Positions 51,465 through 59,241 of a stretch of DNA of 64,000 nucleotides are shown piece after piece. Below the pieces are notes generated by a model. The model saw only the letters and a list, made by a program, of their open reading frames with translations. It made no database searches and was not told where the DNA came from. Both the position numbers and the translations under genes were made by a program. Location of the stretch: NCBI GenBank assembly GCA_934438075.1, contig CAKSBF010000007.1, forward strand, positions 76,773-140,772. The letters are read 5' to 3'. Position 1 is the first letter of the stretch. Each line of letters opens with the position of its first letter. Source of the stretch: an uncultured Clostridia bacterium (GTDB lineage Bacteria; Bacillota; Clostridia; UBA1381; UBA9506).

Positions 51465-52529
51465 TTATATTTCCGTCATCACTGCTTCCCGTGTGTTATG
51501 CGACAAAAACGCTGCCTCCATTACCTTCATCACACGCATTGCCTGTTCAGGTTTAATAGTAAGCTCTGCTTTTCCCTCAATTGCATCAATAAACTGCCAG
51601 TAGGTAGGGTTTAAATTATCAATCACATCCGCAGGTTCGCTTAGCTCTATCGTCTCAATGGTATTGGGATTACGCGGCGCCATAGTCTTTGTCGGGCCTG
51701 CCTTAGTAACGACAATTTCATCCGACCACTTATTATCTCGATCCTTGCAGCGTACAATTTTCCCCTTGCAGTCCCAGCTATCAATCTGAAGTGTTCCTTC
51801 TTTTCCCAATACATACCAACGCGGATGCATAATAAAGTTATTGGTAGACACCTCTATATGTGCTGTAAGACCGCTTTCAAAAGTCATTGTCAGGCGGAAG
51901 TTATCATCAACCTCAGGATATTCAATACTATACATTTTGCAAAAAACATTTGTCACCTTTTGCGGCACCATATACATAATCTGATCAATTAAATGCACTC
52001 CCCAATCCAGCATCATCCCGCCGCCGAGTTTCTTGATGGTACGCCATCCGGACGGCATACCGCGCGAACCCTCTACACGCGATTCAATCACATACACATC
52101 GCCTAAAATACCGGATTCTACACTGCGTTTCATCAAAACAAAATCTTTATTAACACGTCGGTTTTGGTCAATTGTAAACACACGGTCATATTTTTTTGAT
52201 GCCGCAATTACTTCTTCCAATTCCGCAGAACTCATCGTAGCCGGTTTTTCACACAAGACATGCTTCCCTGCAGCCATTGCTTCAATGCATAGGTCCTTAT
52301 GCGCTTCATTTGTTGTCGCAACCAAAACCATATCAATCTGTGGATCTGCTAACAATGCTTCCTTTGAAGAATAGCCTATTACGCCCAATTGTTCCGCTGC
52401 TTTTATCCGCTCAGGGTTAATATCGTAAACACCGCGAACCTGTACACGGTCAAGTTCCTTGGCGATCTGCTTAAAATGATTGCCTGCCATACCGCCAAAG
52501 CCGATGATACCTAAATTATATACCTTCAT
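51465..52529 (-). CDS. Gfo/Idh/MocA-family oxidoreductase (1)
   Basis: A 354-residue NAD(P)-dependent sugar dehydrogenase. LGIIGFGGMAGNHFKQI is the Rossmann loop, VLCEKPATMSS holds the catalytic Lys (EKP), and GGGMMLDWGVHLIDQIMYM the metal-free active-site Asp/His pattern (D-x-x-x-H). Family members oxidise sugar hydroxyls, for example C3 of glucosides. It starts immediately after the stop of the TIM-barrel gene (52530) with GGTGGG as ribosome site. The donor sugar is not determined. Confidence 0.93.
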   Translation of the reverse strand: MKVYNLGIIGFGGMAGNHFKQIAKELDRVQVRGVYDINPERIKAAEQLGVIGYSSKEALLADPQIDMVLVATTNEAHKDLCIEAMAAGKHVLCEKPATMSSAELEEVIAASKKYDRVFTIDQNRRVNKDFVLMKRSVESGILGDVYVIESRVEGSRGMPSGWRTIKKLGGGMMLDWGVHLIDQIMYMVPQKVTNVFCKMYSIEYPEVDDNFRLTMTFESGLTAHIEVSTNNFIMHPRWYVLGKEGTLQIDSWDCKGKIVRCKDRDNKWSDEIVVTKAGPTKTMAPRNPNTIETIELSEPADVIDNLNPTYWQFIDAIEGKAELTIKPEQAMRVMKVMEAAFLSHNTREAVMTEI

Positions 52530-53495
52530 TTATGCCCACCACATTTCTCCTGCATTTTGATAAATCAATACTTCCTTTAAGAAAGATATTGCTTTTTCCA
52601 ATCCTTCATTTTGCGACATCAAACCGTCTTCGTGTTCAATAGAAATTACGCCGTCATAACCAACAGCTTTCAGAGTGCTGATAATATCATTCCATACCTC
52701 TTTGCCGTGACCATAACCAACGGTACGGAATACCCATGAGCGATTTAACACATCATCATAACGTTTATAATCCAACACACCGTTTACTGCCGTATTTCTT
52801 GAGTCTATCTTGGTATCTTTTGCATGAAAATGATAGATAGCTCCCTTCAGTGCCTTAATCGCCGCCGTTGGGTCTATACCTTGCCAGAACAAGTGGCTGG
52901 GGTCAACATTTGCGCCGATGACATCACCAACCGCCTCGCGCAGGCGCAGACAGGTTTCCGGGTTATACACTGCAAAGCCCGGATGCATTTCAAAAGCAAT
53001 TTTATTCACTCCGTGTGACTTTGCATACTTTGCCATATCCGTCCAATATGGAATTAATTTTTCTTCCCATTGCCACTTTGAGATTGCGAGATAATCCTCC
53101 GGCCAAGCGCAGGTAACCCAGTTTGGATATTTGGAATCTTCACAATCGCCGGGGCAGCCGGAAAAACCTACAATGGTATCCACTCCGAGCATTTCTGCCG
53201 CCAATATCGCATTCTTAAACTGTTCATGGAAAGACTCCGCTATTTCCTTCTGTGGATGCAGAGGATTTCCGTGACAACTGATACAAGCGATATCCATATT
53301 ATATTTTTGAAATAAATGCAGCATATCCTTTGCCTTTTCCGGATGATGAATGAGTTCTGTCGGTTTTAAATGCTGATCTCCCGGATAACCGCCGGCTCCA
53401 ACCTCTAAACTGTCAACACCCAGTTTGCTCAAATATGCCAAAGATTCTTCCAAATTTCGGTCTGTAAAAACAGAATTAACTACTGCAAGCTTCAT
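52530..53495 (-). CDS. TIM-barrel sugar phosphate isomerase/epimerase (1)
   Basis: A 321-residue AP-endonuclease-2-type TIM barrel. ISCHGNPLHPQ, VGFSGCPGD, IAFEMHPGFAVYNPETC, GANVDPSHLFWQGIDP and ISIEHEDGLMS carry the His/Glu/Asp metal ligands of the family. The catalysis is probably metal-dependent epimerisation or isomerisation of an oxidised sugar. GAGGAGG lies before the ATG at 53495; the frame extends further upstream without a site. It differs clearly from the two tandem TIM-barrel paralogues that precede it in the operon. Confidence 0.92.
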   Translation of the reverse strand: MKLAVVNSVFTDRNLEESLAYLSKLGVDSLEVGAGGYPGDQHLKPTELIHHPEKAKDMLHLFQKYNMDIACISCHGNPLHPQKEIAESFHEQFKNAILAAEMLGVDTIVGFSGCPGDCEDSKYPNWVTCAWPEDYLAISKWQWEEKLIPYWTDMAKYAKSHGVNKIAFEMHPGFAVYNPETCLRLREAVGDVIGANVDPSHLFWQGIDPTAAIKALKGAIYHFHAKDTKIDSRNTAVNGVLDYKRYDDVLNRSWVFRTVGYGHGKEVWNDIISTLKAVGYDGVISIEHEDGLMSQNEGLEKAISFLKEVLIYQNAGEMWWA

Positions 53496-53571
53496 GAAAA
53501 CTTCCTCCTCATTTTTTGCTACTAAATAATTCAAAAGAGAAAAATACCATACTTTCTCTCGTTTCTATTCC

Positions 53572-54405
53572 TTACAATCCGAACGACCTTAAATAATTCC
53601 TGCTGATTTTTGCAGACTCCATAGCCGTCGCTGTTGTCGGCATGTCCTGCTCTACGATAATATAATCCGTACCGGCATCTTCAGCTACTTTTATAATAGC
53701 CGGAAAATCCTGTATACCGCAGCCCAACGGACGATATTTAAAACCGTTATCATCCAAACTCGGCTTTTCTTTCTCCTTGCCATTTCCGTCAATTATACCA
53801 TATACCGCCGCAGAATTTAGTTTTTCGCATATAAAATCTTTTAAATGCACCACCGGACTTCTGCCGGCATATTTTCTGAGATATTGTGCCGGATCCTGTC
53901 CGGCATATTTTATCCAGCAAGTATCAAGTTCCGTTTGCAGAATATCTGCCGGAACAGATTCATAAATCCAATCTAACAAAAAACGTCCCTCATAACCGGT
54001 AAATTCAAAATCATGATTATGATAAAGCAAAGAAATTTCATTGTCACGAAGCAGCTTGCCAACCTTATAAAAACTTTCTTTTATCTGCTCAAGCTGTCCG
54101 TTAACGGCATACTGCTTCAGTTTCATCCAAGGCAAAACACAAAATTTTGTCCCGATAGTTTTTAAATAGTCAAGCGTATCCTTTTCCGTCTCAATTAAAG
54201 AGTCATCCGGCTGATGAACGGAAACACACTCCAGCTCATATTTCTCAAGTAAATGATGAATTGTTTCGGCCGTTTTTCCGAAATAGCCGGCAAACTCAAC
54301 ATAGTCATAACCGATTTCCTTAACTGTTTTCAGTGTCTGCTCCATATCTTTTGCCATATCTCTGCGAACAGAATATAGCTGAAGTCCCACTTTCATCTTC
54401 CCCAT
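53572..54405 (-). CDS. TIM-barrel sugar phosphate isomerase/epimerase (2)
   Basis: A 277-residue TIM barrel, close paralogue of the next gene: about two thirds of residues look identical by eye, with shared stretches such as DILQTELDTCW, KYAGQDPAQYLRKY and LYHNHDFEF. VGLQLYSVRRDM at the N-terminus is the usual opening. AAAGGGG precedes the ATG at 54405. The tandem copies suggest related substrates or two steps in one pathway. Confidence 0.92.
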   Translation of the reverse strand: MGKMKVGLQLYSVRRDMAKDMEQTLKTVKEIGYDYVEFAGYFGKTAETIHHLLEKYELECVSVHQPDDSLIETEKDTLDYLKTIGTKFCVLPWMKLKQYAVNGQLEQIKESFYKVGKLLRDNEISLLYHNHDFEFTGYEGRFLLDWIYESVPADILQTELDTCWIKYAGQDPAQYLRKYAGRSPVVHLKDFICEKLNSAAVYGIIDGNGKEKEKPSLDDNGFKYRPLGCGIQDFPAIIKVAEDAGTDYIIVEQDMPTTATAMESAKISRNYLRSFGL

Positions 54406-54488
54406 CTTAATTGCCCCTTTATGCACAGAAATCTACATCATTCATTTTCCATGTCAAATTGAGAAATTCTGCAGAAATAAGACAGACA

Positions 54489-54515
54489 AGAAATCCGATT
54501 ATAAACCGGATTTCT
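54489..54515 (-). terminator. Intercistronic hairpin between the two TIM-barrel paralogues
   Basis: AGAAATCCG (54489-54497) and CGGATTTCT (54507-54515), 9-bp perfect stem in the 128-base gap between paralogues; no long T-run on the minus strand. It may attenuate or process the operon transcript. Confidence 0.4.
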
Positions 54516-54533
54516 TTCCGTCTTTTTCATATA

Positions 54534-55367
54534 CTACAGTCCGAATGATTTTAAATAATCTCTGCTGATTTTTGCCGATTCCATGGGTGACGCTGTTGTT
54601 GACTTATCCTGCTCAACCACAACATAATCAGCTCCGGCATCCTCAGCGGCCTCTAAGATAGCCGCAAAATCCTGCATACCGCAGCCTAACGGACGAAATT
54701 CAAAGCCATTTTCTTCTTTTGACGGTGTCTTCGTTTCTTTACCCTCTTTATCAATTAAGCCATATACTGCACCGGAATTCAGTTTTTTACAAACAAAATC
54801 TTTTAGATGCACGATCGGGCTTCTGCCCATATATTTTCTAAGATATTGCGCCGGATCCTGTCCGGCATATTTTACCCAGCAAGTATCAAGTTCTGTTTGC
54901 AAGATGTCTGCCGGGATAGATTCATAAAGCCAATCCAGTAAAAATTTTCCTTCATAGCTTTCAAATTCAAAATCATGGTTATGATAAAGCATTTGAATCC
55001 CATTATCACGAAGGGCTGTACCGACTTTTATAATCTCTTCCTTCGTCAGCTCAAACCGTCCGTGGCCAATATGCTTTTCCACTCCCATCCAAGGTATGGC
55101 GCAATACTTTGCACCAATGGTTTTCAAATAATCAATATTTTCCTTTTCATTCTCCAGAAAAACACTGTAATCCTGGTGAACAGATACACATTCCAGCTGA
55201 AATTTATCCAACAGCGCGCGAACCTCTTCCGCACTCTTGCCGAAATAACCGGCAAATTCAACATAATCATAGCCGATCTCCTTGACGGTTCTCAACGCCT
55301 GTTCCATATCCTTTTCCATCTCATCCCTGATGGAAAAAAGCTGAAGCCCTACTTTAAACTTTTTCAT
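54534..55367 (-). CDS. TIM-barrel sugar phosphate isomerase/epimerase (3)
   Basis: A 277-residue TIM barrel with the same layout as the gene at 53572: VGLQLFSIRDEMEKDMEQAL, ECVSVHQDYSV, LYHNHDFEFESYEGKFLLDW, TELDTCWVKYAGQDPAQYL, HLKDFVCKKL and VVVEQDKSTTASPMESA. Glu and Asp/His metal ligands are in the NHDFE, ELD and HLKD strands. GGGAG precedes the ATG. Located 12 bases after a Gfo/Idh gene, so co-translated with it. I cannot tell from sequence whether the paralogues act on different sugars. Confidence 0.92.
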   Translation of the reverse strand: MKKFKVGLQLFSIRDEMEKDMEQALRTVKEIGYDYVEFAGYFGKSAEEVRALLDKFQLECVSVHQDYSVFLENEKENIDYLKTIGAKYCAIPWMGVEKHIGHGRFELTKEEIIKVGTALRDNGIQMLYHNHDFEFESYEGKFLLDWLYESIPADILQTELDTCWVKYAGQDPAQYLRKYMGRSPIVHLKDFVCKKLNSGAVYGLIDKEGKETKTPSKEENGFEFRPLGCGMQDFAAILEAAEDAGADYVVVEQDKSTTASPMESAKISRDYLKSFGL

Positions 55368-55379
55368 TATAATCGCTCC

Positions 55380-56516
55380 CTATATTTCCGGAATTTTAAT
55401 TTCAATCTCTCTTCCTGCCTCCGCCGATTTCATAACGCCATCAATGATTGCCTGATTATATAAAATCTGACTGGTAGGCACCGGAGCCGGCGTATGATTC
55501 TTAATGGCATCCAGGAAGGAACGTATTTTCTTATCAAACAGACTGCCCTCAGATGGTATTACAGGGATCTCTGTTTCTACCATACTGCCGGCTACATCAT
55601 GATAAATTTTCATTGGGCCGCCAACCGTGCCGTTCCAGCACTCTGTAGAAGGAATTCTCAAGCTGCCCTTGGTACCCATAATAATGGTATCTCCCGGGGT
55701 ATCCAAATGCATTGCCCATGCAATACGGAAATCAAGAATAATTCCGCCTTCCAAACGTATAAATGCCGCTGCAAAATCATCTACATTAAAGCGATTTGCA
55801 TCCTCCGGCGGATAATACTCTGTACTGGTTCCAAAATAATTAGAAGTGTATCCCGTCACTGTAAGAGGCTTCGGATAACCGATTGCATTCAGCACCATAT
55901 CAAGCGAATAGCATCCGATATCTCCCAAAGCACCGATACCTGCCGTTTTCTTTTCAATAAAGGTACTGCCCGGAATACCACGGCGACGACCTCCGCCCGT
56001 CTGGATATAATAAATTTTACCCAAAGCACCGGATTCCACAATCTCTTTGATTTTCTTCATATTAGCGTCACCGCGCGGCTGAAATCCTACACTAAGAACC
56101 TTACCGCTCTTTTTTTCGGCGCGCATAATTTCAACGGCTTCCTCTGTAGTTACACACATAGGTTTCTCAAGAAGAACATTAACACCCTTTGCCAATGCAT
56201 CAATGGTACATTCGGCATGCGTCATATTGTAAGTGCATACACTTACTGCATCCAGTTCTTCATTTTCAAGCATAGATTTATGGTCCGGATAACAGCGCAC
56301 ATTTTCCACACCGAACCTTTTAAAGAATTTTTCCGCTTTGCCCTCAATTAAATCTGCACCGGCCACAATTTCCACATCAGGCATTCTTAAATAACTCTTA
56401 ATATGCGCTTCCGCTATCCAACCCGTGCCGATAATTCCAACCTTAAATTTCTTATCAAACTTCAATTCTTCCTTTTCTGCTTCCTGTTTAAATTGGCTCA
56501 AAACTTCATCTGCCAT
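55380..56516 (-). CDS. Gfo/Idh/MocA-family oxidoreductase (2)
   Basis: A 378-residue dehydrogenase. VGIIGTGWIAEAHIKSYLRM is the NAD loop, VNVLLEKPMCVTTEEAVEIM the catalytic EKP segment, and AGIGALGDIGCYSLDMVLNA the active-site D-x-x-x-(H/Y) pattern in which the usual His is Tyr-like here (GCYSLD), so proton relay may differ. An N-terminal 20-residue extension (MADEVLSQFKQEAEKEELKF) precedes the fold. GAGGTGAG lies before the ATG. It is the second gene of the LacI-led operon. Confidence 0.92.
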   Translation of the reverse strand: MADEVLSQFKQEAEKEELKFDKKFKVGIIGTGWIAEAHIKSYLRMPDVEIVAGADLIEGKAEKFFKRFGVENVRCYPDHKSMLENEELDAVSVCTYNMTHAECTIDALAKGVNVLLEKPMCVTTEEAVEIMRAEKKSGKVLSVGFQPRGDANMKKIKEIVESGALGKIYYIQTGGGRRRGIPGSTFIEKKTAGIGALGDIGCYSLDMVLNAIGYPKPLTVTGYTSNYFGTSTEYYPPEDANRFNVDDFAAAFIRLEGGIILDFRIAWAMHLDTPGDTIIMGTKGSLRIPSTECWNGTVGGPMKIYHDVAGSMVETEIPVIPSEGSLFDKKIRSFLDAIKNHTPAPVPTSQILYNQAIIDGVMKSAEAGREIEIKIPEI

Positions 56517-56567
56517 AACATCTCACCTCATATTATTTTAATTATATTAAATTCCCGCAAAGGAATT

Positions 56568-57563
56568 TTATTTACCTGTAGACTCCCGTAAAATTAACTT
56601 ATGCTCCAAAATAATATTTTCTGTTGGCTGCTTTTCCAAAACCTGCAGCATCAGACGGAAAGCACATTCCCCCATATCATTTTGCGGCTGTGCCACCGTT
56701 GAAATGTTCGGCTCGAACATATAAGTAATATCCGTATTATCAAAGCCGATCACACTCACATCCTGAGGAACCTTAATATTTTCAGCACGCATAGCTGTAA
56801 TTGCACCTGCTGCCATACGGTCAGAGATTGCAAACAGAGCATCAAAAGCAATCCGCTTCTTCAAAAAATCGTTCATCACTCGGATCGCTTTACGATATCC
56901 GTAGTTGCCGTATAACAACATTTTTTCATTATATGCAATACCAAAATCAGAAAGAGCCGCCCGATATCCTTCCATACGCAACCGTGAACTTATCAAATTA
57001 TTATCCACCCCAAGATAAGCAATTTTTCTGCGGCCGCTGCGAATTAATTGAGCTACTGCATCATATGCCGCGGCCCGGTTGTCAATAGAAACGAAAGGTG
57101 TCTTTTTAGTATCGCTGTACTCACTGCACTGTACAATTGGAAAACTCGCAGAAAATTCCTGCATTTCCCCTTCGCTTAACGTACTGTCTAAAATAATCAT
57201 GCCATCCGCCAGTTTGTTGCGCACAAAATTAAGATAGACAAGTTCGCTCTCCTTTACGCCCCCCGTGGCACAAATCATGATATGATAACCATTTTTCGCT
57301 GCTTCCTTCTCAATGCCATGCACCACTTTTGCGCAAAAGGTATTTGCCAAAGAAGACAGCATGACCAAAATAATTCTCGTTTTTTTCTCACGCAAATTTT
57401 TTCCTAATAGATTGGGAGAATATCCCAAATGCTGTGCCGCCTCCAAAATATCTTTTTTTGTCTGCTCTGCAACTGTTCCCGTACCGTTAAACACACGCGA
57501 GACCGTAGCAACGGAAACATTTGCATATTTTGCAACATCTTTTATCCCTGCTATGATAGGCAC
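56568..57563 (-). CDS. LacI-family transcriptional regulator
   Basis: A 331-residue repressor (from the GTG used here). IKDVAKYANVSVATVSRVF is the LacI helix-turn-helix, followed by the hinge SPNLLGKNLREKKT and a periplasmic-binding-type ligand domain (VSVIGFDNTDITYMFEP). The start is unusual: the best Shine-Dalgarno spacing (GGAGG, then 8 bases) leads to ATA at 57554, giving (M)AGIKDVAK; in-frame GTG (57563) and TTG (57569) overlap the ribosome site. It heads the oxidoreductase/isomerase operon and its own promoter carries two operators, so it probably represses the whole block until the sugar is present. Confidence 0.93.
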   Translation of the reverse strand: MPIIAGIKDVAKYANVSVATVSRVFNGTGTVAEQTKKDILEAAQHLGYSPNLLGKNLREKKTRIILVMLSSLANTFCAKVVHGIEKEAAKNGYHIMICATGGVKESELVYLNFVRNKLADGMIILDSTLSEGEMQEFSASFPIVQCSEYSDTKKTPFVSIDNRAAAYDAVAQLIRSGRRKIAYLGVDNNLISSRLRMEGYRAALSDFGIAYNEKMLLYGNYGYRKAIRVMNDFLKKRIAFDALFAISDRMAAGAITAMRAENIKVPQDVSVIGFDNTDITYMFEPNISTVAQPQNDMGECAFRLMLQVLEKQPTENIILEHKLILRESTGK

Positions 57564-57571
57564 CTCCAAAA

Positions 57572-57598
57572 TGTAAACGTTTTCTGTAATCGTTTACA
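57572..57598 (-). promoter_or_regulatory. Two tiled LacI/CcpA-type operators
   Basis: Two 14-mers share one base: TGTAAACGATTACA (minus strand, 57598-57585) and AGAAAACGTTTACA (57585-57572), each close to the TGTAAACGTTTACA half-site palindrome. They overlap the -10 and the start region of the LacI-family gene. The first also matches the CcpA cre pattern, so carbon catabolite control is a second possibility. Confidence 0.7.
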
Positions 57599-57626
57599 TT
57601 GTACATCTCCCAAAGGAAAATGTCAA
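57598..57626 (-). promoter_or_regulatory. SigmaA promoter of the LacI-led operon
   Basis: TTGACA (57626-57621), 17-base spacer, TACAAT (57603-57598) on the minus strand; the tiled operators begin at its -10. Confidence 0.8.
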
Positions 57627-57683
57627 GCAAAAAATAATTTTTCTTTATTTTTCATAGTTTTAAACAATTTTCAAAAAAAATAC

Positions 57684-57712
57684 TGTACAAAATCACGAAA
57701 AAAGTGTATAAT
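57684..57712 (+). promoter_or_regulatory. SigmaA promoter of the cytidylate-kinase-like gene
   Basis: TGTACA, 17-base spacer, TATAAT (57707-57712), about 50 bases before the start codon; the -35 is weak. Confidence 0.5.
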
Positions 57713-57761
57713 ATAGGTATAAAATGTTTATTTATCAACTTACCGAAAGGCGGTGCGTATT

Positions 57762-58379
57762 ATGAAAAAACATATGGTAATCACAATCGGAAGACAGTTT
57801 GGCAGCGGTGGGCGTGAAATAGGACGAGGTCTGGCTGAACATTTTGACATTCCGTTTTATGACAAAGAACTGATTGTAGCCTCTGCGAAAAAAAGCGGTT
57901 TGAGCGAAAGTATGTTTGAAAATGTAGATGAGCAGGCTGCAAACAGTCTTCTCTATTCGCTTGTGTTAGGTGCATATGCGCCGACGGCAGGCATGACCGG
58001 TATGCCTCCCCTCTCGATGAACGAAACTCTGTTTCAGGTTCAGTCTGACGTCATAAAGGAACTTGCTGCAGAAAAATCCTGCGTCATAGTAGGTCGCTGT
58101 GCTGATTATATTTTGCGCAATAATAAAAATTGCGTTAATCTATTCATTCACGCACCGATGGAAGACCGTATAAAACGCGCAGTAAGTGATTATAATGTTG
58201 CAAAAGAAAAAGCAGAAGATGTCATTCATAAGACTGATAAAAAACGTGCAAATTTCTATAATTACTACTCCGGACAAAAATGGGGCGAAGCTAAAAATTA
58301 TCACCTTTCCCTAAATAGTTCCTTGCTTGGAATAAAGGGATCCATAAGCGCCTTAGCGGCAGTGCTGGAGCATTTATAA
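57762..58379 (+). CDS. Cytidylate kinase-like protein
   Basis: A 205-residue P-loop protein of the cytidylate-kinase-like family. VITIGRQFGSGGREIGRGLA is the phosphate loop; IPFYDKELIVASAKKSGLSE and CVIVGRCADYIL follow, with the LID-like region RIKRAVSDYNVAKEKAED. It lacks the full CMP-binding insert of true Cmk, so nucleotide specificity is uncertain. It starts at ATG 57762, 8 bases after AAAGGCGG, preferred to a GTG at 57753. It is a single gene followed by an inverted repeat. Confidence 0.88.
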   Translation: MKKHMVITIGRQFGSGGREIGRGLAEHFDIPFYDKELIVASAKKSGLSESMFENVDEQAANSLLYSLVLGAYAPTAGMTGMPPLSMNETLFQVQSDVIKELAAEKSCVIVGRCADYILRNNKNCVNLFIHAPMEDRIKRAVSDYNVAKEKAEDVIHKTDKKRANFYNYYSGQKWGEAKNYHLSLNSSLLGIKGSISALAAVLEHL

Positions 58380-58393
58380 AATAACGATAATTT

Positions 58394-58424
58394 ATAAGCC
58401 TCCGAAACAAATTCGGGGGCTTAT
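58394..58424 (+). terminator. Terminator-like hairpin after the cytidylate-kinase-like gene
   Basis: ATAAGCCTCCGAA (58394-58406) and TTCGGGGGCTTAT (58412-58424), 13-bp stem with one G-U pair, 5-base loop; no long T-run. Confidence 0.6.
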
Positions 58425-58518
58425 ATCTGTTAAGCGCATAAGAACTCATGTTTTTTCGTAAATGTGCAGAAAATAAAAAATTGACAGAAAAGTTTAAAAA
58501 TTTGTGGCAATATGCCAG

Positions 58519-58547
58519 TTGTATTTTTGCTTTATTCATACTATAAT
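58519..58547 (+). promoter_or_regulatory. SigmaA promoter of cysE with overlapping palindrome
   Basis: TTGTAT (58519-58524), 17-base spacer, TATAAT (58542-58547). A CATACTA / TAGTATG inverted repeat (58537-58543 and 58547-58553) overlaps the -10 and may be a repressor site. No T-box or S-box was recognised. Confidence 0.6.
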
Positions 58548-58581
58548 AGTATGGTAACTGTATGACAGGAAGGGTGAGACT

Positions 58582-59241
58582 TTGTTTCGTTTTGTGAAAG
58601 AAGAAATTCGCGCGATAAAAGAACGCGATCCGGCAGCGCGAAATGCATTTGAAATCGTTTTTATGTACTCCGGTTTTCATGCAGTCTGTTGGCACAAGCT
58701 GTCACACTGGCTGTACATGCATAAACGCTACTCTCTTGCGCGTTTTGTTTCACAGTCCTGTCGCTTTTGGACGGGAATCGAAATTCACCCGGGAGCTAAA
58801 ATCGGAAAAGGGCTTTTTATCGACCATGGCATGGGTGTTGTCATTGGCGAAACGACAGAAATCGGCGATAATGTCACCATCTATCAGGGGGTTACCTTAG
58901 GGGGAACCGGAAAAGAAACCGGTAAACGACATCCGACAATCGGAAATAATGTAATGATTGGCTGTGGTGCAAAGGTGCTCGGCCCCTTCTCTGTGGGAGA
59001 TAATTCTAAAATTGCATCCAATGCGGTTGTATTGAGTGAGGTGCCGGCAAATTCCACCTGTGTCGGTGTACCGGCGCATGTTGTTAAAATGAACGGTCAA
59101 CGCGTTGACACGCAGGAACTTGACCAGATACATATCCCAGACCCCGTTGCGCAAGAGCTGTGCCGCCTGGAGGCAAAGTTAAACCGTTTAGAAAAAATGC
59201 TGAATATAAATGAGGAGCAAAACAAAGATGAAGATTTATAA
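58582..59241 (+). CDS. cysE: Serine O-acetyltransferase
   Basis: A 219-residue enzyme making O-acetylserine for cysteine synthesis. A short N-terminal helical region is followed by a left-handed beta-helix: GAKIGKGLFIDHGMGVVIGE, TEIGDNVTIYQGVTLGGTGK, and PTIGNNVMIGCGAKVLGPFS. The catalytic His and Asp lie in the IDHGMG segment. The C-terminus is shorter than E. coli CysE. It starts with TTG at 58582, after GGAAGGGTG, and its end overlaps cysS by 14 bases, so translation is coupled: cysteine synthesis with cysteine charging. Confidence 0.94.
   Translation: MFRFVKEEIRAIKERDPAARNAFEIVFMYSGFHAVCWHKLSHWLYMHKRYSLARFVSQSCRFWTGIEIHPGAKIGKGLFIDHGMGVVIGETTEIGDNVTIYQGVTLGGTGKETGKRHPTIGNNVMIGCGAKVLGPFSVGDNSKIASNAVVLSEVPANSTCVGVPAHVVKMNGQRVDTQELDQIHIPDPVAQELCRLEAKLNRLEKMLNINEEQNKDEDL

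Noticed and set aside
58380..58581. T-box leader before cysE-cysS
   Set aside because: No T-box core sequence (AGGGTGGNACCGCG) or specifier-loop arrangement; a promoter and terminator-like hairpin explain the gap.
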